From: Flavobacteriales bacterium UBA4422
GTDB taxonomy: Bacteria > Bacteroidota > Bacteroidia > Flavobacteriales_G > Salibacteraceae
Assembly: GCA_002389645.1 (NCBI GenBank)
Contig: DGQE01000036.1
Coordinates: 94,580 to 158,579 of the forward strand
Direction of reading: 5' to 3'
Length of the DNA stretch: 64,000 nucleotides
Shown: piece by piece, positions 9,674 through 18,461 of the stretch
Layout of the letters: every line of letters starts with the position of its first letter
Numbering within the stretch: position 1 is the stretch's first letter
The notes under the pieces: generated by a model
What the model saw: only the letters and a program-made list of their open reading frames with translations
Told to the model about the DNA's origin: nothing
The model's database searches: none
Made by a program: the position numbers and the translations under genes

Positions 9674-10471
9674 TTACTCTTCTTCGTCATCCTCTGGATC
9701 CTTCGCATATAGCTTCTTATATTGAGCTTTCAGTGTTGTGTTGTCAGGAACTAATTGCCTTCCTAATGTGATGATCTCTAATGCCTTATTTTGCTGGCTG
9801 TTGTCCGATAAGTAGTTGGTATAGCTGATGAATGACTTGATTAACACATTATGGGTCACGTCATCTTTTTCGAAGGTGCCTTCTTTTTCTTGAATTCTGA
9901 GACTATCTAAAGATGCAGCAATGTTTCTTTCACCTTCAGTCACGTTTCGTGCATTGATCATGGCAACTCCCGTGATAAAGGCCACGTTAAAGTCACCAGG
10001 CATTACTTTCAATATCCTCTTGAATTCGGACGATGCCTTGTAGTAATCATTGTCGTTGAAATAGAATAAGGCGCGATCCAACGCTTCTTCACGAATGAGG
10101 TCAATTTGACGCTTGTTCATTTGATACAATTCACCCGTTTTATCCTTTTTTCTAAACTTATAGGCATATTTCAAAGCATCTTTAATTGGATCTTTGAATT
10201 CATCATCAAAGGCTTCAGGGTTAATGTGAGCTTGATACATGCACAACGCCATGTATAAATATGGCTCAGGCGATCTTCTGTATTTATCCTTTCGAGTATA
10301 CGATTCTGCTTTGTAGGCGCAGCGATCATAGTCTTCCATTGCATACCAATCAAATAGTTTTTGAAAGTCACCACCAGCAACTTGAGCATTTGAAGGAAGG
10401 AAGGAGAATAAGGCCAGAAATAGTGTAGATATTCTAATGAGCATTAATTGTTTTTTTTCAATTCTAATCAT
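9674..10471 (-). CDS. Exported TPR-repeat protein
   Basis: 265 residues. A signal peptide is visible (ISTLFLALFSFLPSNAQ); an internal ATG at 10444 would give a more ordinary 21-residue signal peptide and is an equal candidate start. The rest is helical, with TPR-like repeats (for example ALFYFNDNDYYKASSEFKR and NKALEIITLGRQLVPDNT) and a very acidic C-terminus (KDPEDDEEE). TPR proteins serve as scaffolds, so the partner is unknown. Placed 3 bp upstream of trmD, which implies shared transcription although no functional link is evident. Confidence 0.75.
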   Translation of the reverse strand: MIRIEKKQLMLIRISTLFLALFSFLPSNAQVAGGDFQKLFDWYAMEDYDRCAYKAESYTRKDKYRRSPEPYLYMALCMYQAHINPEAFDDEFKDPIKDALKYAYKFRKKDKTGELYQMNKRQIDLIREEALDRALFYFNDNDYYKASSEFKRILKVMPGDFNVAFITGVAMINARNVTEGERNIAASLDSLRIQEKEGTFEKDDVTHNVLIKSFISYTNYLSDNSQQNKALEIITLGRQLVPDNTTLKAQYKKLYAKDPEDDEEE

Positions 10472-10526
10472 TGAACGAAATATTCTTTAAGATTTAGACC
10501 TTTGGGGCGTTAAAAATGTTGAACGT

Positions 10527-11081
10527 ATGATTAATTCGGGCGCCAAAGTTACGTTAGAAGAAACGGAAGAAGGAACGGTGATTTCAATTTTACCTGAAAC
10601 TAAATCTTGGCAGACGATTGCGCTAGGAGCGTGGTTGGTAGTATGGCTCTTTTGTGGGGCATTTGTAATGCTGGGAGGGTATAAAGAACTGCAAGGTGAT
10701 GGCCGCATATTTTTATTGGTCTTCTTGGCTTTTTGGGCGTATTTTCTCTTTTATGCTACTCGTTCTTTGATATGGAATAATGTGGGAACGGAGTTTATTC
10801 GAATCACAGCCGAAACGATGGATTACAAACGCGGCTGGAATGACTATGGAAAGGTGCGGTCATATGATCTTGAAACGATAAAAAACCTTGGGATTGTTAA
10901 TTATGATGATAAACCATTTGCCAAAACGTACAACGAGGCTTTTTGGACAATGGGAGGAGAAATGATTGGTCTTGAATACATAGGACGTAAGATTGCCTTT
11001 GGTTTTAAACTCAATGAGAAGCAAGCGAAAAACATCATAAAGATGATTGAAAAAGCTCAGCGCAAGGTCAAGTCTGTTTGA
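10527..11081 (+). CDS. Membrane protein with PH-like C-terminal domain
   Basis: 184 residues with two transmembrane segments (about residues 30-52 and 61-78). The N-terminal part (KVTLEETEEGTVISILPE) and the part after the membrane hairpin (TEFIRITAETMDYKRGW ... IAFGFKLNEKQAKNIIKMIE) look like beta-rich PH-like folds with a final amphipathic helix, as in small bacterial PH-domain or YcxB-like membrane proteins. This is a fold impression only. Divergent from the trmD operon; its stop is 4 bp from the stop of the convergent TolC-family gene. Confidence 0.65.
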   Translation: MINSGAKVTLEETEEGTVISILPETKSWQTIALGAWLVVWLFCGAFVMLGGYKELQGDGRIFLLVFLAFWAYFLFYATRSLIWNNVGTEFIRITAETMDYKRGWNDYGKVRSYDLETIKNLGIVNYDDKPFAKTYNEAFWTMGGEMIGLEYIGRKIAFGFKLNEKQAKNIIKMIEKAQRKVKSV

Positions 11082-11085
11082 CGCC

Positions 11086-12393
11086 TTATTCAGAACTTAA
11101 AATCTGACCTGTTAACCTCATAATTTCTATTTCATTTAGCTTAACAGCAATTTTCGCATTAATGATCCTTACCTCAGCGTTAAGTAGGGCTAACTGGGCG
11201 TCTCTGAATTCTGTTGATGTAATTTGACCAGCCTTAAACAACTCTTCGCTTCTTTTTAGGTTTAGCTTGCCAGATTCTAGATTGTTCTCCTCAAAGGCTG
11301 CCACTTTCATACTTTGATTGTATGCATCTAAAGCATTGCTGATGTCTACTTGCAATTGAAGTTTCTGATCTTCTAATTGAAGTTCGCTAGACTCTAAAAG
11401 AACACGCTGATTCTGCCTTGCTGTGTTATTTTTAAATCCATTGAACAACGTGTATGAAAGTCCCAAGCTTCCATTCCAACCTGCAGATGTATTACTCAAC
11501 ACAATGCCAGCTTCCGTTTGCTGGTTTTGATAGGTGTAGCCGCCACTTAAACTTATGCTTGGAAAAACATTGGACCAACTTAGTTGTAAATTTTTCTCAG
11601 CTAATTCTGCTTGCAATTCGAGGTTTTTTAAGGCTGCATTATTATCTATTGCTGTTTGATGCAATTGCTCAACGGTCCAATCATTCAAGCTTAGCGCGAT
11701 AGGCTCAGTTTCGATGGATGGTTCAAGTGTTTTGCCTATCAAGCGCTCTAGGTTTCTCGAAGCTGTTTTTCGTTGCAATTCGGCATTTAAGAAAACAGAA
11801 CTGTCACTGGTTAAATCAACTCTTGCGGTTAGAAGCTGTGTTCTTATAGCTGTTCCCAATTCGTTGGCTAATTGAGCACGTTCAAAACGAGCTAAGCTTA
11901 TCTCAACGTTCTCTTTTGCTATCCGCTCTTGATCGATCGCTTGAGTCAATCCATAGTATGCCGAGGCTACTTGCAGCAAAGTGCTTTCAATTGCCGCTCG
12001 TGACTGCTCATCGGCAACCAATTTATTTATTTTCAGCTTTTGATATGTGCGTTGACCGCTAAGTCCATTGAATAAAACATAATTCAAGTTGGCTCCTGCA
12101 TTGCTATTGGTGCTCTGGGCTCCATTTATTGAAACAGGTGGATTATTGCCAGCAAACTCTAAATCGGTATTGGTAACGCTACCACCAACAGAACCATTGA
12201 GGTTTACGCTAGGCAAAAGACCAGCGTTGCCTAAGCTTACAGAGTTTTCGGCAATTTCTTGATTGTTCTTATTGATCTTGATTTGATAGTTGTTTGTTAA
12301 AGCACTCTCAAATGCTTCATCTAATGTGATGACTTCCTGCGCAATCAAAATGGCTGGGAAAAAGAGTGGAAAAAGTATGGTGAAAATCTTCAT
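11086..12393 (-). CDS. TolC-family outer membrane efflux protein
   Basis: 435 residues with signal peptide (FPLFFPAILIAQ). Two outer membrane efflux repeats are visible, each with long heptad-rich helices and beta-strand segments (LNYVLFNGLSG in the first, LSYTLFNGFKN in the second), as expected for the TolC trimer that forms a beta-barrel and alpha-helical tunnel. Last gene of the tetR-adaptor-RND-TolC operon, starting 3 bp after the RND stop. It completes the tripartite pump. Confidence 0.93.
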   Translation of the reverse strand: MKIFTILFPLFFPAILIAQEVITLDEAFESALTNNYQIKINKNNQEIAENSVSLGNAGLLPSVNLNGSVGGSVTNTDLEFAGNNPPVSINGAQSTNSNAGANLNYVLFNGLSGQRTYQKLKINKLVADEQSRAAIESTLLQVASAYYGLTQAIDQERIAKENVEISLARFERAQLANELGTAIRTQLLTARVDLTSDSSVFLNAELQRKTASRNLERLIGKTLEPSIETEPIALSLNDWTVEQLHQTAIDNNAALKNLELQAELAEKNLQLSWSNVFPSISLSGGYTYQNQQTEAGIVLSNTSAGWNGSLGLSYTLFNGFKNNTARQNQRVLLESSELQLEDQKLQLQVDISNALDAYNQSMKVAAFEENNLESGKLNLKRSEELFKAGQITSTEFRDAQLALLNAEVRIINAKIAVKLNEIEIMRLTGQILSSE

Positions 12394-12396
12394 TAT

Positions 12397-15300
12397 CTAA
12401 GAATTGTGATCGCGAAATTCTTCTTCGCCTTTTATTTCAACGATTGCCGGTTCTACTTGTCTTGGAAGTGGCCTTTTTCCTTCCCATAGCCAGTTTGCGT
12501 AAACACGAATTCGATTAAGAATAGCTAACATAACTGGTAGTACAATGAGTGTTGTATATGTTGCAATGAGTAAGCCATAAGCAACGGCAATGGCCATTGG
12601 GACTAAGAATTGTGCTTGAAAACTAGTTTCAAAAATCAAAGGAGCAAGACCTGCCACGGTAGTTAGTGTGGTAAGCAGAATAGGGCGGAACCTTGATTTC
12701 CCAGCTTCTAATAGCGCTTGCCTAAATAGCATTCCTTCTTTAAGGAATCCATTCATTGCCGTGACAAAAACCAGAGAGTCATTCACCATTACACCAATCA
12801 GTGCAATTATTCCAAACCCAGAAAGCAAACTGATTTGGGCATCGTGAATAAAGTGTCCCCATCCTACGCCAATTAATCCCAGCGGAACGAGCATGAAAAT
12901 GACAATTGCTTGAGGAATACTTCTGAACACAAAAGCGATTACCGCAAGCAGTAAAATCAGAATAATCCATCGCACTTTGGCAAAGGAGTTGCCCACTTTC
13001 TGTGCTTCCTTGTTTTGACCTTCGAACGAAAAACTCACAGAAGGATATGTGCTAGTTATGATGGGCATAATTGACTCCTTAATGTCATCTTGCAAAGCAG
13101 TTACAGAAGCATCTGGGTTCGAGATGTCCGCTTCTACGCGTATCTCACGTTTTCCATCGAGGTGATTGATGCCTACAATTCCCCGCTCAATTTTAAATTC
13201 AGAGACCTCTTTTAGTGGAATCTTCGTGCCGTTTGGTGTTCTTATTAGAAAGTTTTCTAAGTCTTCTATATTGACTCGCTCGCGCTCGGCATAGCGCACC
13301 CAGACCTTTACTTCATCGATTCCCCTTTGCAGGCGCTGGGCTTCAGCGCCAAAAAATGCTTGACGTATTTGTCGCATTACTTGAATCGTATTCAATCCCA
13401 GCATGTAACCTTTATCTAGCAGTTTGACCTCTACTTCTTTAATTCCTTGTTGGTCATTATCAACTACGTCTTTGATGTCAGAAATTTGATTTAGCTCTGA
13501 TTTTAGAAGGACTTTAGCCTCTTCTAAATCATCGAGATTGGTGCTTCTCAAGCTAACTGATACGGGCTTTCCAAATGGAGTGGCTATACCAAAAGCGATT
13601 TTTTCTGCTTCAGGAATTTGACCAACCTCATCGCTTATTGCATTGCTGATGATATAACTTGGAATGTTACGTTCTTCAGATCCCAAGAAGGTGATATTTA
13701 CCTGTCCTTTATTTATCGAGGGGCCAACAACTTTTTCGATGTTGGTGATCACATCTTGTCCATCTGCACGATCGACTTTGTTCCTTTCGTTAACCACCTT
13801 AGCGGCCGCTTCTATCTTATCCAAGACTGCCAGCGTAATATAATCTCGAGTTCCAGGCGCTGTTTCAACGCTTACTGAAACGTTGTCCTGTTCAATAAAG
13901 GGGAAAAATGTCACCTTTATTTGACCGCCCATAATGCCACCAATTGTGATCATCATTAAGGCAATGGGAATGGCAATGGCAATTGCTGTGTTCTTTAGTG
14001 AAAAACGTAGGATAGGCATGTAGAATTTCTCTCTGAGCCACATCACCGCATTTTCAGCTGCTTTTTCGACTTTATTCTTTTTGTTTTTCCTTTCGAGCGC
14101 TTTACTGTGTCCAACATGCGCTGGCAAAATGATGGCACCTTCTATTAAAGAGAAGAGCAGGGTAGAGATTACCACAAATGCTAAATCAGGACCGAAGTCA
14201 CCCAATCGTCCGTCAAGAAAGTAAAACGTGCTGAATGCGATGATCGTAGTAAGAACAGCAGAAGTTACTGCTGGTAATACTTCCATTGTACCATTAACGG
14301 CAGCCTGAAGTGGCGTTTCGCCACGTTCCCAACGTTGGTAAATGTTTTCAGCAATTACGATTCCATCATCAACCAGAATTCCAACTACCAAGATCATCCC
14401 GAATAAGGAGAGAACATTGATGGTGAGGCCAAATGTTGACCCCAAGATGAACATACCTGCAAATGCTACTGGTATGCTCAAAGCCACCCAAATAGCCAAT
14501 CTCCAATTTAGAATCAAGGTTAAGAAAACGACAACAAGAATAAACCCGATGATTCCGTTGTTTTGAAGCAATGCAATTCGCTCAACTAGAGTAGTGGAGC
14601 CATCTCGAATAATCATGGCTTCAACGGTTGAATGCGTCTCGTTGTATTGTTCAATGTATTTTTTTACATTCTCTGAAATACTCAGGAAGTCTTCGTCATT
14701 TGTGTTTTGGACGGTGACCGTTGTTGATGGCTTTCCATTAAAATAGTTTCGTTGGGGATTGTTGTCCGACCAGATGTCTTTTACATCAGCAACATCTTGT
14801 AGTCGAACTATCTTACCGTCTGAACTTGCCTTGACGATGATATTTTCTAATTCATTCGCGAAGTATTCTTTTGATCGAGCACGAATTAAAAATTCTTCCC
14901 GCTCAGCTTTAATGGTACCTCCGGTAATCTCAATGTTTGCATTGGAAACAGCAAGGCTGACTGCCTCAAATGTTAGATCATACGACTCGAGCGCAGCTTC
15001 GTCTAATGCAATTTCAATTTCTTCATCGGGAAACCCAGTCAATGTAACTTTCGAAATCCCAGGAATAGCACGAAGCTCATCTTCAACAATTCTTCCTTCT
15101 ACTTTCAGTGTTTGCAGATCCACATCACCTGTAAGAGCGAAGCTAATGACGAAGTTTCGTGCTTCTTGCTTGAAAACTACTGCAGGCTCCATTCCTGTGG
15201 GGAAAGAGCTGATTTGGTCTACAGCATTTTTAACGTCTTGCAGCAGATAGTCTACATCATAGCCTTTTTCGCCTTCAATGGTAATAATGGCTTGGTTTTC

Positions 15301-15558
15301 AGAAGAAGTAGATTTAATTTCTACCACCCCAGATACTCCTTTCAGATTATCCTCAATCTTGGTGACAATACCTTCTTCAATCTCTTCAGGAGAAGCGCCA
15401 GGATAATAGGTTCTGATCTCGATAATTCGACTCTCGGACTGAGGGAAAAAGGTCGATTTGATCTGCTGAGATCCAAAGTATCCAAAAATCAAGATCAATA
15501 CCATGAGTAGGTTTCCGGCAACAGGGTATTTGATGAAATATGAAATGAAACCTCTCAT
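12397..15558 (-). CDS. RND efflux pump inner membrane permease (AcrB/HAE1-like)
   Basis: 1053 residues, the normal length for a drug/proton antiporter of the RND superfamily. N-terminal TM1 is followed by a large periplasmic porter region, TM2-6, a second periplasmic region and TM8-12. The proton-relay motif is seen as VGILVDDGIVIAENIYQRW, with the paired Asp in TM4, and the duplicate site as GVMVNDSLVFV in TM10. PGASPEEIEEGIVTKIE near residue 55 is typical of the family. The substrate cannot be read from sequence. It lies between the adaptor and TolC genes with 3-bp gaps on both sides, so one transcript encodes the whole pump. Confidence 0.96.
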   Translation of the reverse strand: MRGFISYFIKYPVAGNLLMVLILIFGYFGSQQIKSTFFPQSESRIIEIRTYYPGASPEEIEEGIVTKIEDNLKGVSGVVEIKSTSSENQAIITIEGEKGYDVDYLLQDVKNAVDQISSFPTGMEPAVVFKQEARNFVISFALTGDVDLQTLKVEGRIVEDELRAIPGISKVTLTGFPDEEIEIALDEAALESYDLTFEAVSLAVSNANIEITGGTIKAEREEFLIRARSKEYFANELENIIVKASSDGKIVRLQDVADVKDIWSDNNPQRNYFNGKPSTTVTVQNTNDEDFLSISENVKKYIEQYNETHSTVEAMIIRDGSTTLVERIALLQNNGIIGFILVVVFLTLILNWRLAIWVALSIPVAFAGMFILGSTFGLTINVLSLFGMILVVGILVDDGIVIAENIYQRWERGETPLQAAVNGTMEVLPAVTSAVLTTIIAFSTFYFLDGRLGDFGPDLAFVVISTLLFSLIEGAIILPAHVGHSKALERKNKKNKVEKAAENAVMWLREKFYMPILRFSLKNTAIAIAIPIALMMITIGGIMGGQIKVTFFPFIEQDNVSVSVETAPGTRDYITLAVLDKIEAAAKVVNERNKVDRADGQDVITNIEKVVGPSINKGQVNITFLGSEERNIPSYIISNAISDEVGQIPEAEKIAFGIATPFGKPVSVSLRSTNLDDLEEAKVLLKSELNQISDIKDVVDNDQQGIKEVEVKLLDKGYMLGLNTIQVMRQIRQAFFGAEAQRLQRGIDEVKVWVRYAERERVNIEDLENFLIRTPNGTKIPLKEVSEFKIERGIVGINHLDGKREIRVEADISNPDASVTALQDDIKESIMPIITSTYPSVSFSFEGQNKEAQKVGNSFAKVRWIILILLLAVIAFVFRSIPQAIVIFMLVPLGLIGVGWGHFIHDAQISLLSGFGIIALIGVMVNDSLVFVTAMNGFLKEGMLFRQALLEAGKSRFRPILLTTLTTVAGLAPLIFETSFQAQFLVPMAIAVAYGLLIATYTTLIVLPVMLAILNRIRVYANWLWEGKRPLPRQVEPAIVEIKGEEEFRDHNS

Positions 15559-15561
15559 GTT

Positions 15562-16680
15562 TTACTTGCTTTCAGGTTTAACCAACATGCCTTCATACGC
15601 TCCCTGAATAACCTGATTCAACAGTAGGTCGCCTTCCTGAAGTCCGGTGACTAATGCGTTTTCTTTGAATTTGTCTTGAATGACTACGGGTTTTTTAGTA
15701 AGAACAGTATCTTGAATGACATAGACATACTCATCGTCAATCACCAAATTGTGGTTGATCGCTATGGCATTGTTGATCTGAGATGCTTCTATAGTACCTT
15801 CAAGAAAAAGACCTTCTTTTAGCGCGTCACCTTCCACTCGAGCGTATATTGCAACACGTTGGTTGTTTGGATCAATATTGCTGGCCATCCTAATGATTGG
15901 ACCCTCAAATAACTTTGAAGATCCCTCAACTTTCAAGCTTACCCTATCACCAACGTTGATATCTACAGCATCTTTTCCTGGGATTGCAGCCTCAAACTCA
16001 AATACACCATCTTTCATGAATTCGCCAACTTTTTGTCCTGCGCGAAGCACTGTACCGGCATTAATTAACCCTGAGCTAACGGTACCATTAAATGGAGCGA
16101 CAATAGTGAATTTTTGTTGCCTGTCTTCCAGGCTATTGATGGCAAAATACTGTTGAAAAATGCTTCTGCCCGATAAGAAGTTCTTCAGCTTGGCATCATT
16201 CACCTCAGGAAGTTTGGGTAATACTTTTTGCGGATCTATTTGTTCTGAGAAGCTTTTCCAAACATCATAAGAAAGAGGGTAATCAATCTTAATATCAGGC
16301 AAAACTTGAGAAAGTGCGCTGATGAATGCACTTCGTTGCGATTTTAGATTGAGTAAGCTTTCGTTTCCGTCTATTGCCAATAGAGTTTCACCTTTCTTGA
16401 ATTTTTGACCAATCTTAAAGGCTTTATTGGTCGAAAGTAATTTGCCGGTGACTTCAGGATATATCTCCACTTTATCTTGTGCAATCAGTTTACCTTGAAC
16501 GGCAATCAATTGAATTAGTGTGTCGTTTTGAACCACCCTAGCTTTTACCAAACGATAGGTTTTTTGGGGCGCTTTTCGCTCTGGTGCTTTCTTCATACCT
16601 GCGAGAATACTGCAACCACCATATCCTGTCAACAATATGAGCATAGCCGATGCAATGATGATAATTTGTCTTTTTTTCAT
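15562..16680 (-). CDS. RND efflux pump periplasmic adaptor (membrane fusion protein)
   Basis: 372 residues. A single N-terminal membrane anchor (IIIIASAMLILLTGYGGC, possibly lipid-modified) precedes two half-lipoyl motifs (KVEIYPEVTGKLL and KFTIVAPFNGTVSSGLI) that flank a long helical hairpin, then a beta-barrel domain (DINVGDRVSLKVEG). This is the HlyD/AcrA organisation that links permease and TolC. Starts 3 bp after the TetR regulator stop and ends 3 bp before the permease start. Confidence 0.93.
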   Translation of the reverse strand: MKKRQIIIIASAMLILLTGYGGCSILAGMKKAPERKAPQKTYRLVKARVVQNDTLIQLIAVQGKLIAQDKVEIYPEVTGKLLSTNKAFKIGQKFKKGETLLAIDGNESLLNLKSQRSAFISALSQVLPDIKIDYPLSYDVWKSFSEQIDPQKVLPKLPEVNDAKLKNFLSGRSIFQQYFAINSLEDRQQKFTIVAPFNGTVSSGLINAGTVLRAGQKVGEFMKDGVFEFEAAIPGKDAVDINVGDRVSLKVEGSSKLFEGPIIRMASNIDPNNQRVAIYARVEGDALKEGLFLEGTIEASQINNAIAINHNLVIDDEYVYVIQDTVLTKKPVVIQDKFKENALVTGLQEGDLLLNQVIQGAYEGMLVKPESK

Positions 16681-16682
16681 TT

Positions 16683-17282
16683 TTAAGCTTTAATGGCGTG
16701 TATTAAAAATTGGGCAACATCTTTTTTTCTGTCTTCTAACATTACTTTGAATTCTTTTTCGCTGAGATCATGGGTAAACTGAACCATTGGTTTGGCTAAT
16801 ACTGGAAACAATATCAAACTGATCATATTCAATACGAATTGTTTTGGGGCCAGATCCTTTCTTATTAATCCAAGTTGTTGGCTTTGTGCGATTGATTTTG
16901 CCAGTTCCTTGAATGGAGGGGTCATCCCTGAGTGTTTCATTCTTTTTAAATGCTGCTTCGGATCTCTTGACATCTCAGAAATAATGAACAAAGGCATTTC
17001 TTGATTTTTCATTATGAAGTCAATGTAAACAGCTACACCTTCCTCGATTTTTTGAAAGATATCTTTTGATGATGTGAAGACACGCTTGAGGTCTGTGAAT
17101 AGCTCAACGAACGTTTCACTAAAAATTTGTGTTACTAAAGTTTCTTTCGTCTTAAAATAGTAGTGGAGTAACCCTTTGTTGACTTCTGCGCGATCTGCTA
17201 TAGAGCGCATTCTAGCGGCTTCAAATCCATTGAAGATAAATTCTTGCTTCGCTGCTTGGAGTATACGTTTTTTGGTTGTCAT
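16683..17282 (-). CDS. TetR/AcrR-family transcriptional regulator
   Basis: 199 residues. The N-terminal helix-turn-helix is clear (ILQAAKQEFIFNGFEAARM, then IADRAEVNKGLLHYYFKTKE), followed by a helical ligand-binding and dimerisation domain of the usual length. First gene of the efflux operon, so it probably represses its own gene and the pump. A 16-bp inverted repeat lies 4 bp upstream of the ATG and is the best operator candidate. Confidence 0.95.
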   Translation of the reverse strand: MTTKKRILQAAKQEFIFNGFEAARMRSIADRAEVNKGLLHYYFKTKETLVTQIFSETFVELFTDLKRVFTSSKDIFQKIEEGVAVYIDFIMKNQEMPLFIISEMSRDPKQHLKRMKHSGMTPPFKELAKSIAQSQQLGLIRKDLAPKQFVLNMISLILFPVLAKPMVQFTHDLSEKEFKVMLEDRKKDVAQFLIHAIKA

Positions 17283-17285
17283 AAT

Positions 17286-17301
17286 TTACCCCATTGGGTA
17301 A
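17286..17301. promoter_or_regulatory. Candidate operator of the TetR-controlled efflux operon
   Basis: Perfect inverted repeat TTACCC-CATT-GGGTAA, 4 bp before the regulator start. A second related half-site (ATGGGTAAAT) occurs at about 17355-17364. Position and symmetry fit autoregulation by the adjacent TetR protein; binding is inferred. Confidence 0.55.
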
Positions 17302-17406
17302 TTTCTTCACAAGTGTACAATTATCAATTCTAAATAATGAGCGTTTTTAGACAAATGGGTAAATCGAATTGTTTAACATGAAATTATAACTCATTAATGG
17401 TTTTGT

Positions 17407-17437
17407 TTTGATAGCCGAACATTGAAGTTATATTTGC
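17407..17437 (+). promoter_or_regulatory. Bacteroidota-type promoter for the lipoprotein gene at 17460
   Basis: TTTG at 17407-17410, 18 bases, then TATATTTG at 17429-17436, a near-perfect match to the -33 TTTG / -7 TAnnTTTG consensus of the Bacteroidota primary sigma factor. The start codon is 23 bases downstream. Confidence 0.7.
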
Positions 17438-17459
17438 TCCCAACCTTATAAAACCAACG

Positions 17460-18317
17460 ATGAATTTTAGAATATTAAATTTTGTAATCCTCAGTTTTTT
17501 TCTTGCTTCCTGCGGAGGAGAGGATAAGTCAAGCCAATCAGTAGATTACTCAGATGTTGAAGTAGCTGAAGACTCAACAGTGTCAGAGAGTAGTTCCATC
17601 AATGAATTAGCTGATTTCAAGTTTCACACGATGATCGCAAATTTGCCATCACCGCTTCAAACATTTCAGATTATTGCCAATGTGGATGTTGACATGAACA
17701 ACGTCAATTTAACGTCTACAGATAAAGCATCTAATCTTAGCACAGCAAGTGCACGGGCTTATGGATATGGTGTATACATAGCAGATATGGGTTTTATGGC
17801 ATATCAGCATCAAAATCAACAAACTCTTGACTACTTGCAAGTATGTAGAGATCTCGCAGGTCAATTGGGTGCTGGTGATGTTTTTGAGCGAACTATCAGC
17901 GCAAATTTTGAAGAGAGCTCATCGAGTGAAAAGCAGTTTGTTATGATGATGGACGAAGCTTTCAATGCAATGGATGAGTACATGGTGAATAACGAACGTT
18001 TTGTTAATGCCACTGAGATTTTTGTTGGTAGCTGGGTTGAAAGCCAATTAATTGCTACTGGAATTTTAAAAGGCCAAGAGCCTACAACTGCAAACCTTCC
18101 ACTTTACCAGGGAATATATGACCAGAAGCAACATGCATCAAACTTGATGAATGTTCTCGGAGAAATAGATCAAGAGGTTAATCAAGAAGTGCTTTCTGCT
18201 GTAGAAGACTTAATGATGTTTTATGCAGGATTTTCAACAGTAGATAATATCAGTCAGGAAGACCTTTCTGATCTTAGTGCGAAACTCAATAGATTGAAGG
18301 ATTTACTATTGGTTTAA
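17460..18317 (+). CDS. Lipoprotein of unknown function
   Basis: 285 residues. Lipoprotein signal peptide with lipobox FLASC (Cys 18), then a Ser/Asp/Glu-rich linker up to about residue 48 and a wholly helical-looking domain (SARAYGYGVYIADMGFMAYQ is the most striking segment). No known domain is recognised. It has its own strong promoter and terminator and so is a single-gene unit. Probably anchored in the envelope and facing the periplasm. Confidence 0.75.
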   Translation: MNFRILNFVILSFFLASCGGEDKSSQSVDYSDVEVAEDSTVSESSSINELADFKFHTMIANLPSPLQTFQIIANVDVDMNNVNLTSTDKASNLSTASARAYGYGVYIADMGFMAYQHQNQQTLDYLQVCRDLAGQLGAGDVFERTISANFEESSSSEKQFVMMMDEAFNAMDEYMVNNERFVNATEIFVGSWVESQLIATGILKGQEPTTANLPLYQGIYDQKQHASNLMNVLGEIDQEVNQEVLSAVEDLMMFYAGFSTVDNISQEDLSDLSAKLNRLKDLLLV

Positions 18318-18336
18318 TTCTCATCTCAAGATCTTT

Positions 18337-18363
18337 TAAAAGCCCCGTTTTGGGGCTTTTTTT
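18337..18363 (+). terminator. Rho-independent terminator
   Basis: AAAGCCCC / GGGGCTTT stem with a four-base loop followed by a T-run, 20 bp past the stop of the lipoprotein gene. Confidence 0.85.
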
Positions 18364-18413
18364 ATACCAAAAAAAACTCTTTTTCGTTTTCAATATTAAT
18401 TTTGAATTGATCC

Positions 18414-18443
18414 ATTGCATGTGTTTCATCACGTTTAACTTTG
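18414..18443 (+). promoter_or_regulatory. Bacteroidota-type promoter for the AsmA-like gene
   Basis: ATTG at 18414-18417, an 18-base spacer and TAACTTTG at 18436-18443 match the -33/-7 consensus. The position implies transcription from about 18450 and therefore supports the ATG at 18462 rather than an in-frame TTG at 18441. Confidence 0.65.
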
Positions 18444-18461
18444 ATCAAAATTTTTATCATC

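Noticed and set aside
14759..15250. 163-codon open frame antisense to the RND permease
   Set aside because: Lies wholly inside the well-supported permease gene; Ser/Thr-rich shadow of its codons.
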